A stretch of 43,275 nucleotides of DNA, taken from assembly GCF_900060185.1 (NCBI RefSeq), contig NZ_FIZY01000042.1, positions 1 through 43,275 of the forward strand, given 5' to 3'. A model generated the notes under the pieces. It was not told the DNA's origin. It ran no database searches and was given only the letters and a program-made list of their open reading frames with translations. This stretch comes from Grimontia marina. Lineage in GTDB: Bacteria > Pseudomonadota > Gammaproteobacteria > Enterobacterales > Vibrionaceae. The translations under genes were made by a program, and so were the position numbers. Below, piece by piece: positions 16,418-24,734 of the stretch; positions within the stretch are counted from its first letter, which is position 1, and each line of letters starts with the position of its first letter.

Positions 16418-16846
16418 TTATTCAGAAGCTAGAGCTTCGCCCGTTACATCAGCTACTGAGATAAACATGTGTTGCGCTTCACCGCGCATATTCACCATAG
16501 GGTTCAAGGTTACATTCTGATACATGAAGCTAGCCTGTCCAGTGATCGGACGAACATTTCGGCAATGGAATAGATAAGGACGTTGTTTCCAAACAACAAA
16601 GCTTCGGCATTTCAATTCAAATACCGGACGGCATTTGGCACGGAACCAACTTTCAGGAACCTCTGGAAACACATCGAACAATGATTGCCCTTTAACCTTG
16701 TTTGGATGTTTGCCTGTGTGGTGCACCATAAAGCCATTCCACATGTGGATATTAAAATCGCGGTCGACGACAATCAAACCCATGTCGATATTCTGAACCA
16801 TATCGACCATCCAGTTGAATTGTTCAAATTCTGGTGAGTCAATCAT
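16418..16846 (-). CDS. Single-domain PAS protein, partner of receiver-CheC protein
   Basis: A 142-residue protein consisting almost only of a PAS domain: VQNIDMGLIVVDRDFNIHMWNGFMVHHTGKHPNKVKGQSLFDVFPE is the classical PAS core, continuing to the terminal beta sheet ISVADVTGEAL. There is no kinase or output domain, so it must act through a partner. It starts two bases after the stop of the receiver-CheC gene, with its ribosome site GAGGAA inside that gene, indicating coupled translation. The ligand (heme, flavin, small molecule or none) is unknown; HHTGKH and several Cys may be relevant but are not diagnostic. Confidence 0.8.
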   Translation of the reverse strand: MIDSPEFEQFNWMVDMVQNIDMGLIVVDRDFNIHMWNGFMVHHTGKHPNKVKGQSLFDVFPEVPESWFRAKCRPVFELKCRSFVVWKQRPYLFHCRNVRPITGQASFMYQNVTLNPMVNMRGEAQHMFISVADVTGEALASE

Positions 16847-16848
16847 GG

Positions 16849-17865
16849 TTATTCCTCGTCATCCATTAAGTAAGCCAGTTTTGCATCCAAAAGTGGCAAG
16901 GATTCGTCGACTAACAGCAGCAGCAAATCACACTTGATGTTGGTGCCATCAATGGCATAACTCACTTCAATCGTCACTGTGCGTTTCCACTTGCTACGCA
17001 TTGTTTCCGCAAGCTTTTCAACCGACTGGTGTTGACCAATAATAACAGGATAGCTTTGCGCGAACGCCAGACCTGCTTGCTCACCGACCCCCCTCAGGAA
17101 AGCACTAATCAGCACGTTACCGACATCGACCAGCACTTCGAGATTATTATTGACGCTGCCATCATCCGGATAATCCAGAATATCCAATAGGTCTTTCATC
17201 GAAGAGTCTGAAATCAACATCAGAGCCTCTCCCGCGAGACCTTCTCCGCTGAAACCCTGACAAATGCCATTCATACTGTCATTGTTGGCGAGATGTTTGA
17301 TCGTCATTGTCAGTTCACTTACCTCAAGCACATTGACCTGAGGCAAAGGCATATGAACAAACACGTCAAAGTACCGCGCAAGCGAATCTGCTGCCTGCCC
17401 CATCGCCAAGTTAACCACTTCCATATATATTTCCCGGCGACCAACTTTCATATCCTCTGACAATTCAGTGGGTTTATGTGGTGCAGAAGGTTCGCTGCTT
17501 TTGAATGGCTCTAGAAGCTCGACGAGTTTCTCCTGACTAACAGGCTTTTTTACAAAAGCCTTTGCGCCCAGAGAAATCACCCTATCTTGTGCTTTCGGTT
17601 GGATATCGCCTGATACTACAAAGACGGGAACATTGATGCTATTGGATCGCATCACTTCCAGTGTTTCGTAGCCATCCATTTCCGGCATAGTTAAGTCCAG
17701 AAACATCACATCAAAACTGGAAGACTGTAGCTGTTCAATGGCCACTTTGCCGTTTTCCGCGAACGTAATTTCTGCATTAACAAATTCCGGTAGCGACCGC
17801 GCCAGTTGCTTCCTTGCCAGTGCAGAGTCATCGGTAATTAATACTCGGGTTGTCAAAATCTCCAC
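16849..17865 (-). CDS. Response regulator fused to a CheC/CheX-type phosphatase domain
   Basis: The 338-residue protein has an N-terminal receiver domain (1-120: acidic D12/D13, phospho-acceptor D57, S85, K107 in VKKP) and a C-terminal CheC-like domain (about 140-338). Two phosphatase motifs are visible: E149-VV-N152 with P175 exactly 22 residues after the Asn, and D247-VG-N250 with P273 at the same spacing; the second has Asp in place of Glu. CheC/CheX/FliY remove phosphate from CheY-type receivers, so this is likely a regulated phosphatase. It heads an operon with the PAS gene. The exact start is uncertain: the frame begins at GTG 17863-17865, but TTG at codon 4 (MTTRVLITDD) is possible. 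Confidence 0.85.
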   Translation of the reverse strand: MEILTTRVLITDDSALARKQLARSLPEFVNAEITFAENGKVAIEQLQSSSFDVMFLDLTMPEMDGYETLEVMRSNSINVPVFVVSGDIQPKAQDRVISLGAKAFVKKPVSQEKLVELLEPFKSSEPSAPHKPTELSEDMKVGRREIYMEVVNLAMGQAADSLARYFDVFVHMPLPQVNVLEVSELTMTIKHLANNDSMNGICQGFSGEGLAGEALMLISDSSMKDLLDILDYPDDGSVNNNLEVLVDVGNVLISAFLRGVGEQAGLAFAQSYPVIIGQHQSVEKLAETMRSKWKRTVTIEVSYAIDGTNIKCDLLLLLVDESLPLLDAKLAYLMDDEE

Positions 17866-18059
17866 CCCTAAATTCGGCTGCGTATTCTATTGATTAGTAT
17901 TTTTGCCATAAGCAAGGCTGCGAAATATAACGCAATTTTCAAAGAAATATGACCTTACTCCCATAAGCATAGTTGTTAAACAGGCCTGTTGGTCTCAGAG
18001 GGAGTAATTTAATGCGATAGGGAGATAAATTGGTCGCGTTTCGGCTCTCCCAATCCGGA

Positions 18060-18734
18060 TTATGGATAGTCAGTAAGCGGCACATTGCCAAAGGCTGCAA
18101 GTTCCCTTTTCACTTTGTCGAGATCTGAGCTCATGTGGTCAAATTGCTCAATCATGGCGTTGTTTTCGGCTTTTAGCGTGTTGAAGTTGTCGCAATCACT
18201 TTCCGATACTTTGTTCCAAGAATTACCTTTTTTGAACTCCGAGCATGCCTTCTGGCTGAGCTCCAGCTTGTGCGCGCCTTTGAGGATCTTCTCATTCAGG
18301 TCACTGACCGCTTTAGTCAGTCGGTAACGCTCAGCGTACAATACATCGGTGTCCGTAACGCGTTTTTTGAGCTGGGCAATGGCGACAGACTTTTCTTCCA
18401 ATGTCTTTTCCATTGCATCCGCTTTGCCTGCGTAAGCGCGGGATTTTTCACCCAGCGTCGCTTTCAATGCTGTTATCTCAGCCTGCTTTTCTTCGAGCTG
18501 CTGGGCGAGTGACTCAGCGTGCTCTGTCGCGGCTTCACCTTGCACGTTGACTTGCGCTAACGCTTCCTGCGCTTCGGCCAAAGCAACTTTTGTCTCGGAT
18601 AGCTCGGCCTTCACGTCATCAAGTTGCAGTGAAGTGACGTTTTCAACCGAAGACCAATGGTTAGTGGCCACCAGTCTCCCCAAAAGTAAACCGCCGGCAA
18701 ACAGCAATGCACCTTTTTTGTTTGTGCTTGTCAT
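18060..18734 (-). CDS. Membrane-anchored coiled-coil protein of unknown function
   Basis: A 224-residue product when started at the ATG at 18732-18734 (MTSTNKKGALLFAGG), which has AAGGAAAAC upstream; a longer frame adds 18 residues that overlap a terminator hairpin. Residues about 8-25 form one hydrophobic segment (GALLFAGGLLLGRLVA), probably a membrane anchor. From about 35 to 150 the heptad pattern is strong (VKAELSETKVALAEAQEALAQ...). Two cysteines near 165 and 181 (KACSEF, ESDCDNF) could form a disulfide if this part is periplasmic. No named family recognised; homologues in vibrios may carry unreliable 'chromosome partitioning' labels. Confidence 0.7.
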   Translation of the reverse strand: MTSTNKKGALLFAGGLLLGRLVATNHWSSVENVTSLQLDDVKAELSETKVALAEAQEALAQVNVQGEAATEHAESLAQQLEEKQAEITALKATLGEKSRAYAGKADAMEKTLEEKSVAIAQLKKRVTDTDVLYAERYRLTKAVSDLNEKILKGAHKLELSQKACSEFKKGNSWNKVSESDCDNFNTLKAENNAMIEQFDHMSSDLDKVKRELAAFGNVPLTDYP

Positions 18735-18774
18735 TATGTTTTCCTTGCAGTCGCAACTGCGTATTCCCCAAAAA

Positions 18775-18810
18775 ATAACTGCCACCATGATAGCCTATGG
18801 TGGCAGTTAT
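18775..18810 (-). terminator. Terminator of the MOSC-reductase gene
   Basis: A perfect 14-bp stem (18775-18788 with 18797-18810) around an 8-base loop, followed on the minus strand by a TTTTTT run. It separates the MOSC-reductase gene from the coiled-coil gene. Confidence 0.88.
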
Positions 18811-18854
18811 TAATGTTAGCTGATGGAAAAAATCTTTAGTTTTCCGCTATCTGC

Positions 18855-20684
18855 TTAAGGTTTGACCAAAGTGACGTCACCTTTTGGAATACAACAACAT
18901 GCGAGCACAAGACCGTCTTCTTTCTCACCCGGGAACAGAGCCGGCATATCTGGTTGTTCTACTTCACCTTCGACCAAGCGAAGCTTGCAGCATCCACAAA
19001 CGCCTGCGCGGCAGCTGTAATCGACATAGACACCTGCCTCTTCTGCCTGAACCAAAATCGGACGCTGGTTTTCACCGCGGATGAACTCACCTTCAATGTT
19101 TATGTTCACTTCCATCGCTGGCGCGTCATTGCCCACTGTTGGTGGTGTGAAGAACTCCTGGTGGCGTTTGCTTTCGGGCACACCCAAGGCTCCAAGTAGA
19201 TTCATGGCGGACTCCATAAACCCTTCAGGACCACAAACAAAGACTTCACGTTGAGTGAGTTTAGGCACTAATGCGAGATGCTCCTGGCTCAAGCGGCCAA
19301 ACATTCCCTGCCAATCCGCTGCAGGCTGACTGAGTATGGTCATGACTTTTAGACCCGCGTGCGCATCTTCCAATGATTTCAGTTCATCCGCGAAGGGAAT
19401 ATCTGCTTCTGTACTGCATTGATGCAGGAAAATCACATCATTGATTTCGTTGTTATCTGCCAGCGCACGAAGCATCGACATCATGGGTGTGACTCCGCTA
19501 CCACCAGAAAGAAAGAGCAATATCTGACGCTTGCCTGAATCATCACTTAGGTGGAACTGACCGTCCGGTTGCTGTGCTTTGATTTTGTCGCCGACTTTTA
19601 GATTGTCGTGAAGCCAGTTTGACACCAGACCACTATCGACACGTTTAACGGAAATCGATAGCGTTTCGGGACGAGTTGGCGAGGAAGACAGCGTATAGCG
19701 ACGCTGGATGCGTTCGCCATCAATATCCAATTCAATAGGAAGATGCTGACCGGCTTTGTAACTTGGTAACGTGCCTTGCTGGCTAGTAAACCAGAAGGTT
19801 TTAAAATCTCGTGCAACCTCTTCAACTTCGCTGCATTTGAGATTTAGCTTTGGCGTAGTGTTGTCTTCGTAGACTTCTGGCTCACGGTACTCGAGGACTT
19901 TGATCTCATCGTCTGCAGAAATCAAACCTTCATTCAGCGCAACCAAATTCATGCCGAAATTCACGTTGCCGTCTTTGTCGGTGCGGAACTGGCTCAATGT
20001 GGTGATAGGTTCGCCGTTCACACGGAATCGACCGCTTTCCAGATCCAGCGTGGTGAACACACAACGACTGCAAGGACGGTCAACTTGAAACGTCACACCA
20101 CCAATACGGATTTTCTCCCAGCGGTCTTCTTCAAACGCTTTACAACCGGTTGCGACAATGTTGGTTCGGAACTGATCCATGATGTGTTTATCTGGCGAGC
20201 GCTCGTTCAATGCTTCGAGAGAGGCTTCTGAAATCACCAAAAGCGGATAACCATCAGCAAAACTCACCTGGGTTTGCGCACTTTGGGAGTAACGCGGCGA
20301 CGATTCTTCGCCCGTAAACAGCAATTGCTTATTTCCACCTAACAGGTGACTGAACCAGGCATTGGCGGTGGATGTGGTGGAGTAACCCGCGAACTCGTCT
20401 TTCCAGACGCCCGTTTGCACTTCACTCATGGAGAATTGAGAGTACTTCAACACCAAAGGAGACATGGTGGGATGAGTCAGCGTAATACAATTGGACTGAA
20501 TACCCACCGACACTTCAGTCAGCTTTGGCTCGGTGCGTCCGGTGACCATTTTCCCCGTGCTATCCGTCACCATAAAGCGGCGATCGAAACTCAGGCCAAT
20601 TTTTTCAACCCAAGCATTAGAGAGCGAGATGCCTCCTGCCGATTTAACGGGAAATACATTTATCTGGCTGACTTTTGTGCTCAC
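18855..20684 (-). CDS. MOSC-domain protein fused to a flavin/NAD/2Fe-2S reductase
   Basis: The 609-residue protein joins two modules. Residues 1-270 are a YcbX/mARC-type MOSC unit (beta-barrel N-terminus, then VDRPCSRCVFTTLD; C205 corresponds to the Cys that ligates molybdenum in mARC). Residues about 285-520 form a ferredoxin-reductase module: RRYTLSSSP for flavin, FLSGGSGVTPMMSMLR and FVCGPEGFM for NAD(P)H. Residues 530-609 form a plant-type 2Fe-2S domain with C558, C563, C566 and a final Cys near 596-598. It could be a self-contained electron chain delivering electrons from NAD(P)H to a molybdenum site for reduction of N-hydroxylated compounds. Start is GTG with AGGAG upstream. Confidence 0.88.
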   Translation of the reverse strand: MSTKVSQINVFPVKSAGGISLSNAWVEKIGLSFDRRFMVTDSTGKMVTGRTEPKLTEVSVGIQSNCITLTHPTMSPLVLKYSQFSMSEVQTGVWKDEFAGYSTTSTANAWFSHLLGGNKQLLFTGEESSPRYSQSAQTQVSFADGYPLLVISEASLEALNERSPDKHIMDQFRTNIVATGCKAFEEDRWEKIRIGGVTFQVDRPCSRCVFTTLDLESGRFRVNGEPITTLSQFRTDKDGNVNFGMNLVALNEGLISADDEIKVLEYREPEVYEDNTTPKLNLKCSEVEEVARDFKTFWFTSQQGTLPSYKAGQHLPIELDIDGERIQRRYTLSSSPTRPETLSISVKRVDSGLVSNWLHDNLKVGDKIKAQQPDGQFHLSDDSGKRQILLFLSGGSGVTPMMSMLRALADNNEINDVIFLHQCSTEADIPFADELKSLEDAHAGLKVMTILSQPAADWQGMFGRLSQEHLALVPKLTQREVFVCGPEGFMESAMNLLGALGVPESKRHQEFFTPPTVGNDAPAMEVNINIEGEFIRGENQRPILVQAEEAGVYVDYSCRAGVCGCCKLRLVEGEVEQPDMPALFPGEKEDGLVLACCCIPKGDVTLVKP

Positions 20685-20708
20685 GCTGACTCCTTTCTTT
20701 TTATATGT

Positions 20709-20743
20709 AAACGCCGATTCCGTATTGTACAGAATCGGCGTTT
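20709..20743 (-). terminator. Hairpin between the 527-residue gene and the MOSC-reductase gene
   Basis: AAACGCCGATTC (20709-20720) pairs with GAATCGGCGTTT (20732-20743). The T-tract is short, so read-through into the downstream MOSC-reductase gene is possible. Confidence 0.6.
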
Positions 20744-20798
20744 GATTGCTCCAACAAACTGTTCAGTAAGAGAAATGCTTCACTTGTCTATTCGTGAA

Positions 20799-22382
20799 CT
20801 AACTAGCAATGCTTTCTCTGTTTGCAGTAATGATCTGGTTGAGTCGGTCCGGTTCGCTCACCAGCGTCGGGAACTTAAGGTACAAGTGATGAAGGCAGGT
20901 TAGACACAGCGAAATACAGTCATTTGTTTTCTCACGGATTTCCTCTGCATCCCACCAAGCTTCGCCAGAAAGTATCAAGTTCCAGTCCTGGGTCAGCATT
21001 TGAGCAACTTCAACGGCCTCCTGAGCATCACCTTGAATCAACACGCTGACCGCCTGTGCAACATTCTCAGCTTGGGCTCCCGCCCCAAAAATATTTCGCA
21101 GAGCAAGAATCGCATCTAACAATCCATCCAGCCGTTCCGGCTGTCGGGCCGCACTGAATAACCTACCGAACGCAAGTCGAATACCCGTTGAGTCAGTATC
21201 CTCAAGAAGCAGACTCCAGCTTTCTAGGTCATCTAGCACACTGTTGGTCACTGAAACCGGTTCGTTCGCCTCTTTTACCGTATCGACAATCTGCTTCGCC
21301 CCTTCCAAAGAAAACGGATCGATATGCCATGCCCATTCTGGTGCGACAAATGGTGGTGTCTGCTCTAGGAAACACATCGCCATACAGAGCGTAATATTGA
21401 GCTCCGTAGCCACTTTATCGCTTTCAGCTTCCATCACATCTTCCGGCCATTCATCGTCTTCCAACAAATCACCGACGTTGATCGCATAAGCAAAACCGGA
21501 TTCCAACATAAAACCGCTGTCTTTGCGTTTTGCCATTTGGCTTGGCAGTTGAAGAACATACTCTGCGATAGCTGGCGTATAGCGGCGAATGGTTCCCCAT
21601 TTGGTATCCAAGGCATCAAAATCAGTCAGGGCTGCATTTCGAAAACCCACAAACAAAGGGATCTGCGCGACTTCTCCATCAGCGACACTACGCGCAATTT
21701 CAAGCATCTCTAGAACAGTTTCGACGAAGGTATCTACCGAGATTGGTCCACGTATACGCATCAGGTCGTAGCTGTTAATCAAAAGCGCAGCGGGTAGTGA
21801 TGAAAGTGTGATCACCCCACGTTTGCCTTTGGAATCGGCATAGTGACCAAAGGTTTCACTTGGTTCATTACCAATTGTCTCGAAGACCCGTTCAAAAGAA
21901 TGATCTTCGATAAAGTGTCGATACAAAGATTTTTGACTCGGCAAATGCATGATTGCTGCACTTAGATGCCCAGACGCACGATAGAATAAATGAGGACGAG
22001 CCCCTGCTTTAACCAGAAACAACGGATAGAGTTCCGCTGCAACCTTGGCTAAGCTACGAGCAAGAGGATCAGCCGCATTCACAACTGGCGTCGTGCCACC
22101 GTTTTGGTGACGCCAGACGGTAAACATATGTTGACCATTTTGCAGCACAAGAGGCAAACGATGGAAGAAGGACTGTTCAATGTCGCCTTGTGATACCGCC
22201 ACCGCGCGCATTTGTCGGCACAGTTGGATGTATGAAGATAAGGTATCTTTTTGCTTCGCGTTCAGACGAGCCTGATCTTGCATCACCAGTCTCGCTTCCG
22301 CTTCGGAAACGTTCAAAATATAACTGACAACGCGATGCCCCATGGCTTTGACGAAATTCGGGATAGGTTCTTTCAACGGCAT
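20799..22382 (-). CDS. Large unrecognised cytoplasmic protein, 527 residues
   Basis: I do not recognise the family. The start is the ATG at 22380-22382 (MPLKEPIPNF), with GGGAGTGAC just upstream; a TTG 33 bases earlier is less likely. No signal peptide or membrane segment is seen, and the protein is mostly alpha-helical by composition. An N-terminal stretch (VVSYILNVSEAEARLVMQDQARL) could be a small helix-turn-helix-like unit. Near the C-terminus IRLAFGRLFSAARQPERLDGLLDAILALRNIFG resembles the 'D-x-L-D-A-I-x-A-L-E' helix of HEPN/ApeA-type domains, but the RxxxxH ribonuclease motif is absent. It is the gene directly upstream of the MOSC-reductase and follows a LysR gene on the same strand; base composition looks native. 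Confidence 0.6.
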   Translation of the reverse strand: MPLKEPIPNFVKAMGHRVVSYILNVSEAEARLVMQDQARLNAKQKDTLSSYIQLCRQMRAVAVSQGDIEQSFFHRLPLVLQNGQHMFTVWRHQNGGTTPVVNAADPLARSLAKVAAELYPLFLVKAGARPHLFYRASGHLSAAIMHLPSQKSLYRHFIEDHSFERVFETIGNEPSETFGHYADSKGKRGVITLSSLPAALLINSYDLMRIRGPISVDTFVETVLEMLEIARSVADGEVAQIPLFVGFRNAALTDFDALDTKWGTIRRYTPAIAEYVLQLPSQMAKRKDSGFMLESGFAYAINVGDLLEDDEWPEDVMEAESDKVATELNITLCMAMCFLEQTPPFVAPEWAWHIDPFSLEGAKQIVDTVKEANEPVSVTNSVLDDLESWSLLLEDTDSTGIRLAFGRLFSAARQPERLDGLLDAILALRNIFGAGAQAENVAQAVSVLIQGDAQEAVEVAQMLTQDWNLILSGEAWWDAEEIREKTNDCISLCLTCLHHLYLKFPTLVSEPDRLNQIITANRESIAS

Positions 22383-22607
22383 GTCACTCCCAGCGTCAAT
22401 GAATCTCTGCTTCAACCCCAGTCAACAGAGAAGTCGTCCCCCCAAACAGCACATAGGCTATCTGTTCTCAATGCCACTAGCTTTATCTTGAAGGCAGGCT
22501 GTTTAGGTTTAGTTAGTTGTTCTAGTTATCGGCAGCGTGTTAGAAAAATATAGCAGCAACCGGACAAGATCTTTCCAGCCAAACCACTGTTTCTTGAATT
22601 TCACTAT

Positions 22608-23501
22608 TTAGTTGAGAGAGTTACCGGTAGCAATTTTTTTCAGCGCCGACCACACTTTTTCTCCCGATGGATGCAATCGGGATTGATACCGATACGCATA
22701 GTAGGCCACTTGACGGACATACTTCTTATCTCCCATCACTATCAAGCGACCATCCCCGATTTCATCTCGAATCGAAAAGTCCGGTAGCCAGGCAACACCC
22801 TGACCTTTCAATGCTTGAAGTTTCAGCATGTCGACCATGGAAGAGAGAAACACGGTTGTTAGATTCAATTCAGCACGAAGGGAGTCGGTTTGCCTTCCCA
22901 TGTAAGATGTCGGGTTATAGGCTAGCCATGGTGTCACCTTTTTAGATTCGAGCGAAAACTTTGGCAAACCTTTTTCGTTAGGCGCTGTGACTGGCAGTAA
23001 ATCAGCATGACCTACCTGAATGTAATCAAACGGTGGTAATTTCAGGTGTTGGTTCTCAAATGCCATTAACAAATCACACTCGCCTTGCTGGAGCGCGTCT
23101 ACGGCTTCATCCACGTTCATCGCATCGACACTCAACATCGGCAAAGTTTCTTGTGTGAAAGCCTGCTGAATAGCTAATGTCATATCAAGAGCCAATGAAT
23201 GAGCAGAAGCAATACGAACCACGCTGCCATCGGAATAATTGAGTGCCGAAATCTGACTAATCCCCTCTTCCATCTGATGCACCAATGTTCTGGCGGTGAC
23301 TCGGAAAATTCGACCACTGGCTGTTAAAGCAACAGGGGTTTGAGTGCGATCAACCAACTCTGCGCCAACGGATTGTTCCAGCATGCGAATACGGCGTGAA
23401 AAAGCAGGCTGAGTAATATTTCGCAGCCCTGCAGCAGTGGAAAAGTTCCTTGTTTCTGCCAATACCAGAAAATCTTCCAACCATTTACTTTCGAGATTCA
23501 A
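22608..23501 (-). CDS. dgcR: LysR-family regulator, probable regulator of dgcNA
   Basis: A 297-residue LysR protein: winged helix-turn-helix at 1-65 (WLEDFLVLAETRNFSTAAGLRNITQPAFSRRIRMLEQ) and a periplasmic-binding-like effector domain at about 90-295. It is divergent from the D-glutamate genes dgcN-dgcA, the classical arrangement for a LysR activator, and corresponds to DgcR in marine bacteria where the pathway was described. The start is a TTG (23499-23501) with AAGGGA 7 bases upstream, which I accept because the HTH begins at once. The effector is likely D-glutamate or an acetylated intermediate; this is inference. Confidence 0.82.
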   Translation of the reverse strand: MNLESKWLEDFLVLAETRNFSTAAGLRNITQPAFSRRIRMLEQSVGAELVDRTQTPVALTASGRIFRVTARTLVHQMEEGISQISALNYSDGSVVRIASAHSLALDMTLAIQQAFTQETLPMLSVDAMNVDEAVDALQQGECDLLMAFENQHLKLPPFDYIQVGHADLLPVTAPNEKGLPKFSLESKKVTPWLAYNPTSYMGRQTDSLRAELNLTTVFLSSMVDMLKLQALKGQGVAWLPDFSIRDEIGDGRLIVMGDKKYVRQVAYYAYRYQSRLHPSGEKVWSALKKIATGNSLN

Positions 23502-23719
23502 GTCAAGTTCCCTTACCTAATCTGTAGTCTCATAGGAATTGTAGTACTACCAGGAAGTCATAAATTGATAGATATCTCATATATATGTCTTTTGTATAAC
23601 GAAACGGTATGGGCAAGTCACAAACGGCATTTTCCTACAATGCCTGACACTCCTATAGTGAAAACATCACTTTAGGACATTATGCAGCACGCTAAGGCGT
23701 GCGAGAGAAAAGGAAAACG
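23502..23719. promoter_or_regulatory. Divergent promoter region between dgcR and dgcN
   Basis: This 218-bp AT-rich region should hold the LysR operator and both promoters. Palindrome-like AT stretches lie around 23560-23590 (GATATCTCATATATATG), but I cannot fix a T-N11-A site with confidence. Confidence 0.4.
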
Positions 23720-24733
23720 ATGAACATACCCGCCCCTTACCTGCTTATGCTTGGCGAAAGTCACGACCCACTCGCTATCAAAACCGCACGCGGTATTCAT
23801 TACTGGCGATCAGAGAAATGTTTGGGACAATTGCGTTTGAATGATGGCGTGCCTTCACTCGGCCTTCCTGAAATGGACGCCAAAACTGCATACAGGCAAG
23901 GTGCGAAAACCTTTGTACTGGGTACCGCAAATGCAGGCGGTGTCCTTGCAGAACAGTGGATTCCGATGATTGTTGAAGCGATTGAACTAGGAATGCATGT
24001 CGCATCAGGCTTGCATCAGCGTCTTGCAGACGTACCAGCTATTGCTATTGCAGCGGAAAAGGCGGGCGTTCAACTTTTCGACCTCCGTTACTACGTCAAA
24101 AAGCTGGATGTGGGTAGCGGTAAAAAACGTTCTGGCCGACGTCTGCTTACTATCGGCACTGACTGTTCCGTCGGCAAAATGTTCACCACCTTGGCGCTCG
24201 AAAAAGCGATGAAAGCGCGCGACATTAAAGCAACCTTCTGTGCGACAGGGCAAACAGGCATCTTGGTGGAAGGCAAAGGTATCGCAGTAGATGCGGTGAT
24301 CTCAGACTTTATCGCAGGTGCAACAGAAGCCTTGTCGCCAAAATGCGATGCCGATGAGTGGCAACTGATTGAGGGTCAAGGCTCCCTGCTCAACCCCGCA
24401 TTTTCGGGCGTGACAATGGGTCTTTTGCACGGTTCACAGCCGGATGCGTTGGTAATTTGCCATGAAGCGAATCGCCCACACACACGCCATATGCCATATA
24501 TGCCTATGCCAAAAGTGGAGGACATCATGGAGCTTACTTTAAGATTGGCAAAACTCACTAATCCGAACCCTCGCTTTGTCGGAATGGCAATCAATACCTC
24601 GGTACTAACTGAAGATGAAGCCAAGATATATCTTAAAGAGATGGAGGAAAAGCATGGACTGCCTGCTACAGACCCAGTCCGATTCGGTGTCGAAAACATC
24701 GTCGATCATCTGGTCAGCAGTTTCGGGGATTAA
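23720..24733 (+). CDS. dgcN: D-glutamate N-acetyltransferase-like protein (DUF1611)
   Basis: The 337-residue protein is of the DUF1611 family, whose marine member DgcN acetylates D-glutamate as the first step of its breakdown. Seen motifs: a Walker A-like GTDCSVGKM near 146-154, an acidic EGQGSLLNP segment near 226, and CHEANRPHTRHMPYMPMP. The start is the ATG at 23720 with AAAAGGAAAACG upstream; a GTG 21 bases earlier is in frame but less likely. Its stop lies one base before dgcA, so the pair is coupled. The family assignment is strong; the reaction rests on the neighbouring epimerase and known pathway. Confidence 0.88.
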   Translation: MNIPAPYLLMLGESHDPLAIKTARGIHYWRSEKCLGQLRLNDGVPSLGLPEMDAKTAYRQGAKTFVLGTANAGGVLAEQWIPMIVEAIELGMHVASGLHQRLADVPAIAIAAEKAGVQLFDLRYYVKKLDVGSGKKRSGRRLLTIGTDCSVGKMFTTLALEKAMKARDIKATFCATGQTGILVEGKGIAVDAVISDFIAGATEALSPKCDADEWQLIEGQGSLLNPAFSGVTMGLLHGSQPDALVICHEANRPHTRHMPYMPMPKVEDIMELTLRLAKLTNPNPRFVGMAINTSVLTEDEAKIYLKEMEEKHGLPATDPVRFGVENIVDHLVSSFGD

Positions 24734-24734
24734 G

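Noticed and set aside
16849-18734. Chemotaxis operon
   Set aside because: Despite the receiver-CheC fusion and the chemoreceptor at 3253, no CheA, CheW, CheR, CheB or flagellar genes are in the window.
20346-20903. 185-codon plus-strand frame opposite the MOSC gene
   Set aside because: Antisense to a conserved gene and crosses the intergenic hairpin; no domain seen.
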